Notes under the pieces: model-generated
Told to the model about the DNA's origin: nothing
The model's database searches: none
Seen by the model: the letters and a program-made list of their open reading frames with translations, nothing else
Part shown: positions 35,808 through 47,722 of the stretch, one piece after another
Layout of the letters: the number at the start of each line of letters is the position of its first letter
Position numbering within the stretch: position 1 is the first letter of the stretch
Position numbers and translations under genes: made by a program
Assembly: GCA_000320545.1 (NCBI GenBank)
Contig: ADNK01001990.1
Span: forward strand, 1 to 48,534
Source of the DNA: Bigelowiella natans CCMP2755
Taxonomy: Eukaryota; Cercozoa; Chlorarachniophyceae
DNA length: 48,534 bases
Direction of reading: 5' to 3'

Positions 35808-38800
35808 GCATAGCAGCACCCTCTTCCTGCTTCTCCCCAACCTAATTATTTCGAATATTGCTGCTGCTTCCGTCCACAAAATTAACTCAAATGAAACCAA
35901 TGCTCTTAAACTCGTTCCCCCTTGATGTTTGATCGCAGCGGATTGTGGACGTGTCCATCGAGGATTGGGTATGTAGCGGCGATGCCATCATCACGAAAGG
36001 TGCGGGCGACGACGAGGCACTTGCGAGTCAGGCAGAGAAAACGACCAAGGCTCTGCAGATATCCTGCGCTGCAATGGAGAAGGGAACGAGTGTCTCTGGA
36101 AAGATCCTTCTCGTGAAGAAGGGCTACGTGGTGTTTGGCGTTGATCCTACGAGCAAGAACGCACTGCCGCCGGTAAGAGAAGCCTGCGACAATAGCAACA
36201 ATCATGATCTTCTTAACGATGGTGGTGGGACGATGCTGTAGCTAATAGAGGCCGTGTTTTGATGTTGGCGGATGTCTCTCTAATGACTCACTCTCATCGC
36301 TCTTCGTTCACATTCAGATCGGCTATATGCTAACGACAACGCCCAACCTAAGACTGGCTTCGATGTCTCTCTTCAGCATTGGCCAGAAGTTGAAGGCTCG
36401 CATTGCGCACCCGCCAAAATCGCCGGCGGACACGGCAGCAGGGGCGGCGGCTGCCTCCTTGCGAGTAGGCTCGATCTCAGGAATGCTCCTCCTGTCCACC
36501 GACCTCAACAAAGCAACCGCAAAGAACAAGGCGATGATGAGGTTCTATGACCCCAGTGTGAAATCCGCCGCAGATCTGCTTCCCGGCCGCCACGTGCTTG
36601 CCAAGATTGCTGGCATGAAGTCGTCCTTCTACGCCTCCGTCGCATTCGCTCCTCGTCGGGCCGGCAAGCCATCACTTTACGGACGCGTGCACGTGTCGTG
36701 TTGGGAGCTTACCCAGCTGCTCTCGATTAAGCCGAATCCAAAGCACGCATCTGAAGAGGACATCAAGGCCGAAGAGGCCGCGAGGAAGGCGATGGAGGGC
36801 GGCGATAAGGCTGTCGTCGTGAATCTTTTGAAGGCCGTGAAGATGAGGGTAGGAAAGCTCGTCAAGCTGCACATCACTGAGAAAATCAGCGACTCGCTGT
36901 TTGAATGCTCGCACCGAATGCCGCCATCGCAGAAGAACAACAAGAAGAAGGAGGAGGAGGAAGGAATGAGCGCCTCTGACCTATCAACGATGAAGGTAGG
37001 CAGCCAGCTGACTGGGTTCGTCGATCGCATCACAGTAGGAGGAGGGGGGGGGGGCAGCAAAACGAGCATATGGATAAATGTCATGCCCAAAGTGCAGGCT
37101 AGAATATCGCTGCTGGACGCGCTCGACGTCTACACGATTGTGCAGGCCGAGAGTGATGGGAAGATGAAGAATAAGAAGAAGCAGACTCAAGGCAAAAAGG
37201 AGGGGGGGGGGAATCCTTCTGTGGTGGCAGTACCCAGCAGCGTCGATATTGCTGCGGCGGCCTCCGCCACGACCCTAGCCGCTCGGTTCCCCGTCGGGAA
37301 GCGAGTGCAAGCAACTATCTTCAACCTCGCTCTGGAAGAGAACCATCGCCGTATCGACGCGACATTGCTGCCGGTCGCCTCTTGCGGCGGCGTCGATGCT
37401 GCGGGAAGAGCCATTCTGACCCCCGGGGCTGTGGTGATGGCAAGAGTGCTGCGCACCTTCCGGAACGAGGGCGTGATCCTTGCTTTGCCGCATGGGCTCA
37501 GTGGCCGCTGCGAATTGACGGAGATCTGTGATGAATGGCAGGTAGACCCCCTGGCCAGCATTAAAACGGGAAAGCTCCTCCCGGCGAAGATCTTATCGTG
37601 CAGCCTGCAGGACAACGTTGACCCCCCCCGGTACAAGGTCAGCGTCACGCTGCGACGCTCCCGTATTATCGCTGGGGCGGGGGAGAAGGAACAAGAGGTC
37701 AAGCTGCACGATATTGTGAGGGGCTACATCCGCAACGTCGGCAAGGGGCTCTTTGTGAATTTGCGAGGGGGGGTGGTGGCTCGAGTGCAGATTTCGCACA
37801 TGTCGGACGACTTCATCCCGGCTGATAAAATCGCGCAGCGGTTCGTGAAAGGCATGCTGGTCACGGGGAAGATCATCAGCATCGCAGGAGGGAAAATCGA
37901 GCTCTCTCTCAAGTCGTCGGTCGTGAGCGGCAAGCCGGAGGATGACAACGCCGCCAGCGCAAATAGCAAGCTCAGGGATATATCAGACGTGAAAGAGGGG
38001 GGCGTCTATCGTGGAGTGGTAACCAGCGTGAAAGACTACGGGGCCTTCATAAAGCTGGAAGGGGGGGGGAGAGTGAGCGGCCTCTGCCACAGGTCGAAGC
38101 TGTCTGACTCGTTCGTAAAGGATGCAGGAAAAGTCGTAAGCGTGGGTGAAAAGGTCAAGGTCAAGGTGCTCGAGGTGGATACAAAGAAACGTAGGCTCGC
38201 TTTTTCTATGAAGGAGACGGATTTGGACCAGGATGATGATGATGATGAAGATGAAGATGAAGATGAAGATGATGAAGAAGAGGACGAGGAGGGAGAGGAA
38301 GATAGTGATGACGATGACGACGACGACGACGACGACGATGACTTCGAAACTCTCCAGGTGGGAGCTGAGGACGATGAGAGTGGAAATAATGATGACGATG
38401 AAGATGATAACGACGAATCGAATAAAAAAAGTACGGCAACCAAGAGTAATGTTGAAAACGCAGTGAAGGAACTCATGATGGAAGTAGACGACGAGGACGA
38501 GGACGAGGACGATGAGGACGACGACGACGACGATGATGATGATGACGACGAAGAAGAGGAGGAAGAGGAGGGAAAAACGGCATTAAAGGCGATGGAAGAG
38601 GAAGAGAATGATGATGAGGACGATGACGATGATGACGACGATGAGGATGAAGACGAAGAGGACAGTGATGATGATGATGATGATGATGACGATGATGGCG
38701 AAGTCCAGTCTCTCGTGGTGCCTAACGCAGACGAGAGCAAAGAGGAGGAGGGCGACGAGGAGGCTGACAGCGATGCCGACGACGATGACGAGCTCGAGAA

Positions 38801-40020
38801 CAGTGAACAAGACGGAACTACGAAGGGTGGGAAGCAGAAGAAGCGTGGCAATCGCGCCAACAGCGAGCGAGGTCTCGAGAGAAAGATAGAAATGAAAGAG
38901 CAGGGCCTTCTGGAGGGAAGGGCTCCGGAGAGCGCTCAGGAGTACGAGCGACTCGTGGTCGCCTCTCCCAACAGCAGCATAGTTTGGATCAAGTACATCG
39001 CCTACTTCGTCTCTTTGGCGGAGATATCAAAGGCGAGGCAGATCGCGGAGAGGGCGCTCAAAGCCATATCATTTCGGGAGGAGAAGGAGAAGCTGGTACA
39101 TTGTTGTAGTAATGATAGTAGTAGTTGTTATAGTTGTCGTAACAGCAGATATTGAAAACGAGGAGGAGGGAGGGGGAGGGGGGTGGGGGGAGGGCTAGGC
39201 TGTTGCTTTTATACTCTATTTTTCGAATTAAAAGATAGAGGCAATGATGGTGGATGGATTACCGAGTTAGAAAAGGAGTAGTTGCCAACAAGAGAAAAAG
39301 TATAGACATCATTTTACGATATTTTCCCTCTTCTCCTTGTTCCTCCTCATCTTTTCATCTCCCCGCCCATCGTCACTATTTCCCCAGAACGTCTGGACAG
39401 CATGGCTCAACCTCGAGAACATGTACGGGACGGAAGAGTCGCTAGAGAGGGTGCGGCGAGAGGCCGTGCAGTTTTGCGAGCCGCTGCAAATCCACACGCG
39501 CATGGCGCGCATCTTCGAGGACACGAAGAAGTACGAGAAGGCCGAGGCACAGCACAAGATGCTCTGCCGCAAGTTTCGCCAATCCGCGAAGGCCTGGACG
39601 GACTTCGCGGCGTTCCTCTTCCGTCGTAGTCGGGGATCTGAAACGCGGGCGCTGATGGAGGAGGGGCTGAAAGTGCTGCCGCGCGTGGACCATGTGAAAT
39701 TGATAACGAAGTTCGGACAGATGGAGTACAGCATCGGCTCAGCTGAGCGCGGCCGCACCATTTTTGACAACGTCGTTGCCAACTATCCAAAGCGCGTCGA
39801 TGTGTGGTCCGTTTACATCGATATGGAAGTCAAGCACGGCGACCAGGAGTCCGTGCGCCGCATCATGGCCCGCGCCACTAACCTCAACCTTTCCACCAAA
39901 AAGATGAAGTTCCTCTTCACCAAGTGCCTCGACTACGAGAAGGAGCACGGGACGGAGGAGAGTGCGAATGCCATTAAGGAGAAGGCAAGGGAGTACATCC
40001 AGAACAAAGCGAACGCGTAG
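30792..40020 (+). CDS. RRP5: Rrp5 (PDCD11) rRNA-processing factor
   Basis: Nucleolar pre-rRNA processing protein needed for early cleavages of both subunits. Exons: 30792-30942, 30996-31159, 31286-31553, 31751-32688, 32790-32835, 33035-33456, 33720-33887, 34081-34851, 35134-35318, 35500-35746, 35939-36172, 36318-39095 and 39388-40020. All are in phase, predicting 2,334 aa, well above human (~1,870) and yeast (~1,730). The start MASFIRGELDAKGEGGKKGK opens a basic tail, then S1 repeats: VGVQMMGAVSRINEIDVTVD, GAVSSIEERGWIIDLGL, GFVAAVKAWGVIVEFYNHVH, GYVANVTSFGVFVRFLGQLT, GYIRNVGKGLFVNLRGGVVA and GVVTSVKDYGAFIKLEGGGR. A very long Asp/Glu block at 38224-38800 separates the S1 array from C-terminal HAT repeats (VWTAWLNLENMYGTEESLER, VWSVYIDMEVKHGDQESVRR), the standard Rrp5 order. 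Extra size comes from low-complexity inserts such as SKKTKKKRKDNDT. Confidence 0.97.
33541..33683. repeat. (AT)n, (GA)n and poly-C cluster in an Rrp5 intron
   Basis: About 38 nt of AT, then about 30 nt of GA, then a C run of about 16 lie between exons 33035-33456 and 33720-33887. A (GT)n of about 18 units is at 35769-35807 in a later intron. Confidence 0.85.
38224..38800 (+). repeat. Coding (GAN)n low-complexity block
   Basis: Imperfect GAT/GAC/GAA/GAG repeats encode nearly uninterrupted Asp and Glu in Rrp5. Mixed codons at third positions and short interspersed unique segments suggest it is old and kept for acidic character rather than a recent expansion. The complementary strand is open as an artefact (Ser-rich). 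Confidence 0.9.
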
Positions 40021-40051
40021 TGCATGTGTGTGCATGATGTGTGTCGTGAGA

Positions 40052-40095
<44 letters not shown>

Positions 40096-40540
40096 TCTGT
40101 AAACCCCAGGAGCAAGGTTGCTTTTGTGGTGCGACAATAGCAAAGGCATGGCACTGTTCTTTGCTCATACTTATTTATTTGTAGCACCTGTTGCAACCGC
40201 ACCCATCAACATGATGAGCATGCTTGCGATTATGCAATAATGTTCGAATATAGCTAGAATAGCACTGCCCGCCAAGCAGTGATTCTGAGTCTACTACATA
40301 TGATGAGATATTGTTTGCCGAGGCCATTAAGTTCGCGACATGATGATCGACCACACACTAGCTATAGCTAGCATGCGCAGTACACATGCTAACATGGCAC
40401 ACGAAGCCGTCATGCGCTATTATGCTGCAGTGCATGACACACGTGCGTATGTACGTGTAATCTAACGGCGTACATACGAGCAACTTTTGTTGACAAAATG
40501 GTGCCAGAAGCAAGCAAATTGACCAACATAGCAGTTATCA
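40021..40540. other. Tail-to-tail spacer rich in self-complementary words
   Basis: After a (GA)n array at about 40049-40091, the stretch 40330-40480 has CTAGCTATAGCTAGCATGCGC, ACGTGCGTATGTACGTG and TGCAGTGCATG. No gene is seen between the 3' ends of Rrp5 (+) and RagC (-). Confidence 0.65.
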
Positions 40541-43061
40541 TTACCGTAGTTTAGATTCATCCTCTCTCCTGCCCTTTTTCGTGGTGGAATCACTAAATTT
40601 CATGTCTGCCACGCCACCTGGACCAATATTGTTGCTGCTTCGCACACTTCCTTTGGTGGTGGCAGTCCCTCCACCACGTGTGCCACCACTACGGAGGGAT
40701 GCGATACTCCTCGCTTTCACCTCGGCGACAGCTTTCTTGAAGGAATCAAAGTTGTATTCGAGGAGTCCCTGATTGATTTGCCTGACAGGTGTAAAGAAAA
40801 AGGGCGATGAGATTTCCACGAAAGATTCGCATTGAACGACCGATGATCGTCGATGCGTAAGAAGAAAGAGAACGTGATGATCCCGTCGGCAGGAGGGAGC
40901 ACGGGGTGAGCAGCAATGCGAACTTCCAAAACGTTCAAAAAGTGATATATCTTATTTTTTAATCGTCTTCTGAACAATATGTTTTCCGTGGCGCTGAAAT
41001 CACTCATTCGCTCATCATCTTTGCGCCGAACTGCATCGCAGCAGAACGCAAAGATAATCGGTTTTCGCCGTTTCCAATTCCCATTTTCATTTACGAGCAA
41101 TTTCTCGGCCTATTCTGTTTTAAATCACTGCCACCACCATCACCACCACCACCACCACCATCATCATCATCATCGAGTGGCAGTCGCATCCTCTTTGCTT
41201 CGCTATCTTCTTCTTACGGGTCGTTCCGCATAAAGCAGACAAGGGCGAGGAATGAGTCCACTTCTCTGAGATGCAGCACGTAGTTGTTCTCCATGCGAAT
41301 CACCACGCCAGACTTAGAATCGTATGGAAAGATCGAGCCACCTTCCCCACTAGCCCCCTTTGAATCCTTCGATACACTGATGACGTCGACGGAGAAGAGG
41401 AGGAGGAGGAGGAGGAGGAGGAGGAAGAAGAGGAGGAAGAGGAGGGGGAAGGTGTTAATCAGACCAATAAAGTGCGAAAGTCGGCGTATGTCTATATCTG
41501 TCCATTATGATCTCGTCGTCGCTTGCTATTATTGTCACCTGTATATACGGGAGACATCGATGACCACGTCGATCGCGTCGCTGCATAGCTCGTAGAAATG
41601 ATCCAGATCGGAGTTGTCCGTTGCAATATATATCTATCCGCACAACATCCCCCCCCCCCCCCCCCCCAAAAAAAAAAGCAAAGCAGCAGGCAGACAGTCA
41701 GGAAAGCTCTCGCAAGTCGGCGTCGGTGGCTTGCATGCATGCATTATATGTGTGGTCCCGAGCGCATTGAGAAGGGTTTAATGCGTTGGTTCTCGTAGTT
41801 GCCATACTTCGGTTACTGCTCTCTATTCTGCTCGGGGCTACCAAGCTACAAACTGAAGCTCATCTTTCCGCAACATAGCCTGATGCATCCCCCCCCCCCC
41901 TTCTCCCGCCCCCCGATCTAGCCTGCCTATATTGTGGCTGGGGACCTTGCTGATAACGTCGAAAACATACGCCTTCTCTACTCGGCTATTCTCCACTAAA
42001 CCTGCGATCAAGAGGGGGGAGGGCAACGAGGAGGATTGTGAACGATACTACGCCGCCTACTTTTGTTCTTGTTTATTGTGGTAATGTGCGTGCTGCTGTG
42101 CTGAGCGACTGCTACCAGAGAGAATCTTCTCCAGCTGGGAGGTCTGGGGCACCCTTTTTTGCACAATCTAGAGGAGCACATTAGTAGAGGAGGAGGGGGG
42201 GGAACAGCATAAAAAGGGGAAGTAATTATGGCAGCAACAGCAGCATCATCAAGTAGTAGGAAGAGTAGTATTGGGAGTCGGGTGCTCCGAAATAAGGAAG
42301 CTTCCTATTTTTACAGACATCGATGGTTTTGTTCCAGAACAGCAAGAAAACGCATTGGAGGACATGTAGTCGTTTGACAAAGTGCTGTTGTGTCAATAAA
42401 TAAAGCACGTCTATTCTCTCAGTAGAACTCTGCCTCACTATCATCATCATCATCTTCTTCTTCTTTATCTCTCCTCCTCCTCCTCCTCCTCCTCCTCCTC
42501 CTCCTTCTTTCTACCCGACTAAAAGCCTCGAATATCGTGTGGTCATAGATGCTTGTAAGGTGGAAGGTAGGGTGAATGTCCAGCTAATTCATCACCAATA
42601 AACAAGAATTATGCACGATGTTCCAGACGAATAATGAGGTGTAAGATTATCGACGACACCGCGCCACACAAACACACCCAAATTTCACAAAGTTCCTATT
42701 TTGCCGCAGGCTACGCGCATTTCGTATCTCGTGAAGACGTAGATAGATGATAGTTCCTCCCAATTCATGGGATTCGTATCGTGTTTCTCCATGAAGTTGT
42801 CGCGTACTCACTACATCACAATGCCATGCGAAAGGAGTAAAGTGATGCTGTCGATTTCCTGCAAAAACTAGTTCCGATTTCCCCTCGTAACTATGCGATC
42901 ATCTTCCCACCTGTTCTTCGCGCAGTTGCTCGATTATCACTTGGCGGATGTGCCGGACACGCTCTAATTCACAAAAAGGAGGAGTAGATATATCAAATAT
43001 ATTTTGCAATTGTGTGCTCCCTCGCTTTAAGTTGTCTTTCATTTGTGCGCGCAAACACACA

Positions 43062-43098
<37 letters not shown>

Positions 43099-43277
43099 AC
43101 AGCAGCAGCAGCAGCAGCAACAGCTATGCACTAGCAGCACCGTTGAGATCGTCGTGATAACTGTCCGAATCTATTTCCACTTTGTGGATTAAGACGTCGA
43201 TAGATAACTTAGGGTTCACCTACAATGTGTGTTGCATTGCGAGTGTGTGAGTGTTTTTGTATGTGTGTATGTGTGTA

Positions 43278-43314
<37 letters not shown>

Positions 43315-44900
43315 AAACACAGATTAGCTATATCTATATATAAAATATATTGAGCTGATGCATGGAAATGGAATCTACATATTATGTCAGTCCTTGGTTC
43401 CTTGAGTATACATGAAAGTCATTGAAATAAATGCAGATACAAGTCAATACAAGTGTGCTGAGCGCACGGAAAAGTGGTCTACATTCGCATCAGCGTACCA
43501 TGTGAGCTAGCCTAGCAACATCAAGGAAGTGCTCAACTGCAGCAAGATCTTCCTGCCCGTCCTATTGGAGGACCAATGTCCCGGAACGTAATCATCATCA
43601 TCATCATCATCGTCGTCGTCAGCAGCAGCAGCAGCAGCAGCGACACAAATTTATGAAGAGGAGGACAAGAACACTTTTTCGAATAATCTCTCTGATATTT
43701 TCATTCGCTGCCTACTTATGTCTCTCGCTATTCCTTACGTCAAATGATTACTAACCCCCCCCCTCACCACCTATATCGTCGCAATGCGAACAATCACGTA
43801 ATTCGATTCTTGACGAAATCTCCATCCCATTCCATCCACTACCCCCCTTTCGATAGATAATAATTGACCTGCTGGTCGATGACAAATACGATGGCCGCAT
43901 CATGTTTAAAGACCACTTCAGGTCTAAGCTGAGAGGTTAGGGCAAACGTCAAAAAGAAGAAGAAGAAGAAGAAGAAGAAGAAGAAAAAGAGCAAGAATAA
44001 CAATAGCCCCCACTACATCACATCTCGCATGCGAGCTTTACACTTTACAACAGTTTGCTTCGATGAAGACCCCAGCATGATTTGGGCGATTGCAAAGGAA
44101 TTCATAAAGGGAAAAGTAATTAGCAGTAACAACACATACCTTTCCGTCTGAGAAGTCGTATCCTCCCGGAAAATCAAGAATCTGGAGCTGGACGAATGCG
44201 CTATTGCTGACATCTGTTGAAGAAGGTGGAGAGCAAATTTCGGGCCAAAATGAATGCTGTTGTGTTTGACACAAATGACACTTCGCTGCGCGAGGAAAAA
44301 TACCTGTTATCTCTAGCCCAGCGGTCGGGTCCAAGAACAGTGTTTCGTGAGGGGACATCTTCTGAAAGACTACTTGAATGATGCTCGTCTTTCCGCTCCT
44401 GGTATTTGACGAAAGATAATGAGCAATAGATAATGAGGATATTAAAACCGAACAGGAGAGGTTGAAGAGGCGGCTGAGGGGGGAGGACCCCATTATTATC
44501 CGGACGGAAGGGTAGAAAGAAAGCCTTTGGTACCGTTTTGCTCCAAGCATGAGCAGTCTGGAGCGTCCATCGCTGCCCAGAGACTGTTCTCCCGTAGCAT
44601 TTTCGAAGCCAGAGGCCAGAGATGCCACGTCCTCTTGCTGGCTACTGTTTTGTGCCTGATTGGATTTTCAAGATGGTGACGTGAGAGCTCTGATCAATTG
44701 TCCCTGCAAATGTTTTTGCGGCCCCTCTATCCCCCCTCCCACCATACGCATACACATATACACAAATATAGACACAAACTTATCTCGCCAAGGTATTCGA
44801 TCGCATCCTCTAAGGACAATGATTTTATTACCATCGGCTGCTCTCCGAGGGTGTCCTTTTCTGTCGATTGGACTAGACACAATTTCTGCAGTACCGACAT
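40541..44900 (-). CDS. RAGC: RagC/D (Gtr2) GTPase of TORC1 signalling
   Basis: Subunit of the Rag heterodimer that relays amino-acid status to TORC1 at the lysosome or vacuole. Fourteen exons, all in phase, predict 428 aa: 44832-44900, 44534-44655, 44304-44398, 44140-44213, 43869-43928, 43499-43561, 43141-43219, 42911-42963, 42515-42583, 42116-42167, 41946-42001, 41539-41633, 41218-41376 and 40541-40781. G1 is LMLGAKRSGKTSI, followed by [20 protein letters not shown]3 is [12 protein letters not shown], the form typical of RagC. Then [10 protein letters not shown], the G4-position [62 protein letters not shown] and the roadblock-like C-terminus ([36 protein letters not shown]). The tail is Gly/Ser/Lys-rich. 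G4 has HKVE where HKVD is usual. The start is an ATG 69 nt before the first donor. Confidence 0.95.
43053..43118. repeat. (CA)n then (CAG)n in a RagC intron
   Basis: A CA array of about 18 units and a short CAG run lie between exons 42911-42963 and 43141-43219. Other arrays in this gene's introns: (GAG)n near 41397-41436, (GTGT/GA)n near 43255-43315 and (AGA)n near 43955-43985. Confidence 0.85.
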
Positions 44901-46706
44901 TTTAATTACGTCCAAAACGACAATTTTAACAATAACTTCTACATGTTCATGTCGTTAATGCATAACCTCATGTTTTCGTGTGGATGAAATAATGTTGTTT
45001 TCCATATTCTTTTCTGATTTCAGAAGGGCCGCATTTTTCACGATGATTTAGGTTGTTTGCGGGGTGTTTTTTGTACCAAAACTAGGAGGGAAGCCTGTCA
45101 TGGTTGAATGCTGGTTGATGATGTGGTCCCTCTTCTGCAATGTTCACACACTTCGTTGCCTTGCTCTGCAGGGCCAGGTCTCGACTGACAAAGAAATCGA
45201 CAGGGCTTTCCGACGATCCATTGTCCTGCTTGACAATTTTGCTGCTGTCCGCCAACCTGGGTTCTCCCCGTCGATGTCCTCTCAGTTTTTTGTCCCTGAG
45301 TGCCCTTGGCATCGATTGCCTGTTTCCATTCCGACCCAGACACGCTCTGACTTTGGCAAACGACAACAGACAGTTCATCTAGCTTTGTTTCATCATCTTC
45401 AGCTTCCTCAGATGCACGCCATCAGCTAGTTGTGCAACTCATCAACAACAGGGTGCTGACAAGTCCTTGCAACGAGTGTTGTTGAGGCTCTGTCGTGTGT
45501 GAACGCCGGTCCTTTCCAACACCATGTGTCTTTGGCAATTTGTCAATTCGGCAAAATTGCAATGTGATCACGGTGCCAGTCTAGCAGTCACTGTGAGTCA
45601 TGGAGGCCACATTGTCATTGTTCATTGTTCATTGTCGCACGCAAGCAAAATCCCCGGTGTTGTCAACAACACGTTTGAATTGTCTCCACTGCGCAGCAAC
45701 GTGTCAACGACAATGTGACTTGCATTTGCAATGTCAATGACAATGCAACTTGCGTTTGCACGATGTGTGTTTCAAAATCAATGATTCATCAAAGCACATT
45801 TTTGCAGGTCTAGAGGTGCGTGCTGACAATTTTGACAGGTGGTGTTTGCAAGAATCACGTGTTGTCAACAGCTGTGCGTGTTGCATTGTTGACAATGCAC
45901 GTTCAGAACGTGCACTGCCACAATGCAACACAGTGTCGACAGTGCACGTTTCAAACTCACAGTGCACTCACGAAAACGACAAAGTGTCAAATTGTTGTGA
46001 TGTTGTCACACGGTCTCCCACGCTAGCACGTGCCGTGGTTCTGGCGCACGTGATTTTTGATCAATGCTTCTTTCACGTTTCACATTTCGTTTTGCAAGTG
46101 TCATGTCACACTTTGGAGATGTGATTTTTCATCATTGTTTCATTGTTTCGTGTGCATGCACATGCCTGTCTCCCATGCGGTTCTGGCGCGTGTGGATTTG
46201 CATCAATGCTTTGCTCAGTGTTCATTGTTCATTGTCTCTCTGATTTGCTGTTTCTCAGTGATGATTCCACGGGGGAGAGTGTTCCAATGTTTTTCATGAC
46301 AGCACAGAGATCCTCCTCCAATTCTTTCCCGCTGTGTTCCATCACCCTCTTTCCCCACAGTGGTGGAGAATGGATTCTGTGTGGGAAAAAAAATTGCCGC
46401 AGAAAGGGAAAAACACGAGCAAAGTTGCACCGCACCCGCGATGTCATTTTTCTTGAACATTGTTTTTCCCCTAGATCACCAAAACGACCGAATGATCAGA
46501 TACGCAACCCTATATCATCCCCACGTAGCGTAGAAGTGAAAGGAGGAGGAGGAGGAGGAGGAGGGGGGGGGGGAGACGGCCACACTGGCTGAAGTTGCGA
46601 TGTTTCAGTGACAGCAACTACGTACGAACAATGACAAGAGCGGCAGCCCATCGATGTGAAACAACGGTTGACATCTACCCTCGCATCATGGCGACTGACC
46701 ATGTCG

Positions 46707-46750
<44 letters not shown>

Positions 46751-47612
46751 ATCGTTGGACATGGCTCTTTGTTGTCGGCATTTTGTTCCCCATTTTTGAC
46801 GGCTGTGGCTAATTCACTTGTAGAGAGATTTGAGCGAAGCTCTGAGTCGCGATTGATGGGAGACCACCTACATCAAGTTCAACCACAGGCAAGGGTTTCA
46901 TCAAAGAGAGACCCGTATCATCATCATCATCTAACCCTCCAAACCCTGCAAACGACAAGCTAGCAAGGGACCTCTTCAGATGCAATGTTCGCCGTGCACA
47001 GCTAGACAGACAAGCTGCCCACCACTCCTCCACCTCCACGTCTGGACGTCTTCACGTGACCACAGCGGAGGGAAGCAAGACTTGTCGTGCTGTCGTGTGC
47101 GCACACACAGCATGTGCAGCACCAGCCATGCTGGCTGATCGAGCTCGACGAATTGCAGACATGCATGGGAGAAATGGCAGAGCGACGCACATTTTGTCAA
47201 AAGCACATGCTAGACATGGTGTGGGATGCCCCGCAGCATGCTAGCATGGTTTTGCTAGGTGCAAAACAGCAACAAATGTGAATCCATTGCTTTGTTGCAA
47301 CCAGTGCACCTGCCATCTGAGCGTCACACATTCACATGTTGCACACACACACACACACACATTTGTGCACACATGTGTACACATGTACGTGCACACATGT
47401 GTACACACATGTGCACACATGCATGTGAACCGAAATGGAGATGAGGCTTCACATGAATCAAGGCGATCAATGGAAACACGTGGTCCAAGTGGGTTCTTCG
47501 TCCTTCTTTCCTTTGAAACCAGTCGGCCGAAATCTAAACTTTCTGACTAGCCTTGATTTCCACCTCTACATAGGGATGAACATTGATCAAAATTTAACAA
47601 GAACAAAACATG

Positions 47613-47698
<86 letters not shown>

Positions 47699-47722
47699 CA
47701 CACACCCAAACGCCTCATGTAC
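44901..47722. other. 2.8-kb spacer without a recognised gene
   Basis: It lies upstream of RagC and downstream of the last gene. Open frames are many but short, without matching splice phases or family motifs. The part 45430-46300 repeats words such as CAATG, TTGTCA, GTGTTG and TGCA; 47080-47430 repeats TGCTAGCATG and TGTGCACACATGTG. (GA)n is at about 46708-46748, and (CA)n plus (GA)n at about 47615-47700. An unrecognised gene cannot be ruled out. Confidence 0.5.
45878..45931. repeat. Nested inverted repeat
   Basis: Outer arms gtgttgcattgt (45878-45889) and acaatgcaacac (45920-45931) are perfect complements. Inside, tgcacgttc (45896-45904) and gaacgtgca (45906-45914) form a second perfect pair around a single A. 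The two stems could stack into one hairpin or cruciform with 5-6 nt internal loops. Confidence 0.85.

Noticed and set aside
38036-38860. Long minus-strand serine-rich frame of 274 aa
   Set aside because: It is the complement of the Asp/Glu codon block of Rrp5; GAN repeats read backwards give Ser, Leu, Val or Ile codons without stops.
45064-45429. Plus- and minus-strand frames of 80-121 aa in the right-hand spacer
   Set aside because: Both strands are open, composition is not protein-like, and no splice-consistent extension or family motif was found.
47340-47430. CRISPR-like or direct-repeat array from repeated CACACATGTG words
   Set aside because: Units are overlapping CA/TG palindromic words without regular spacers, and the context is eukaryotic.
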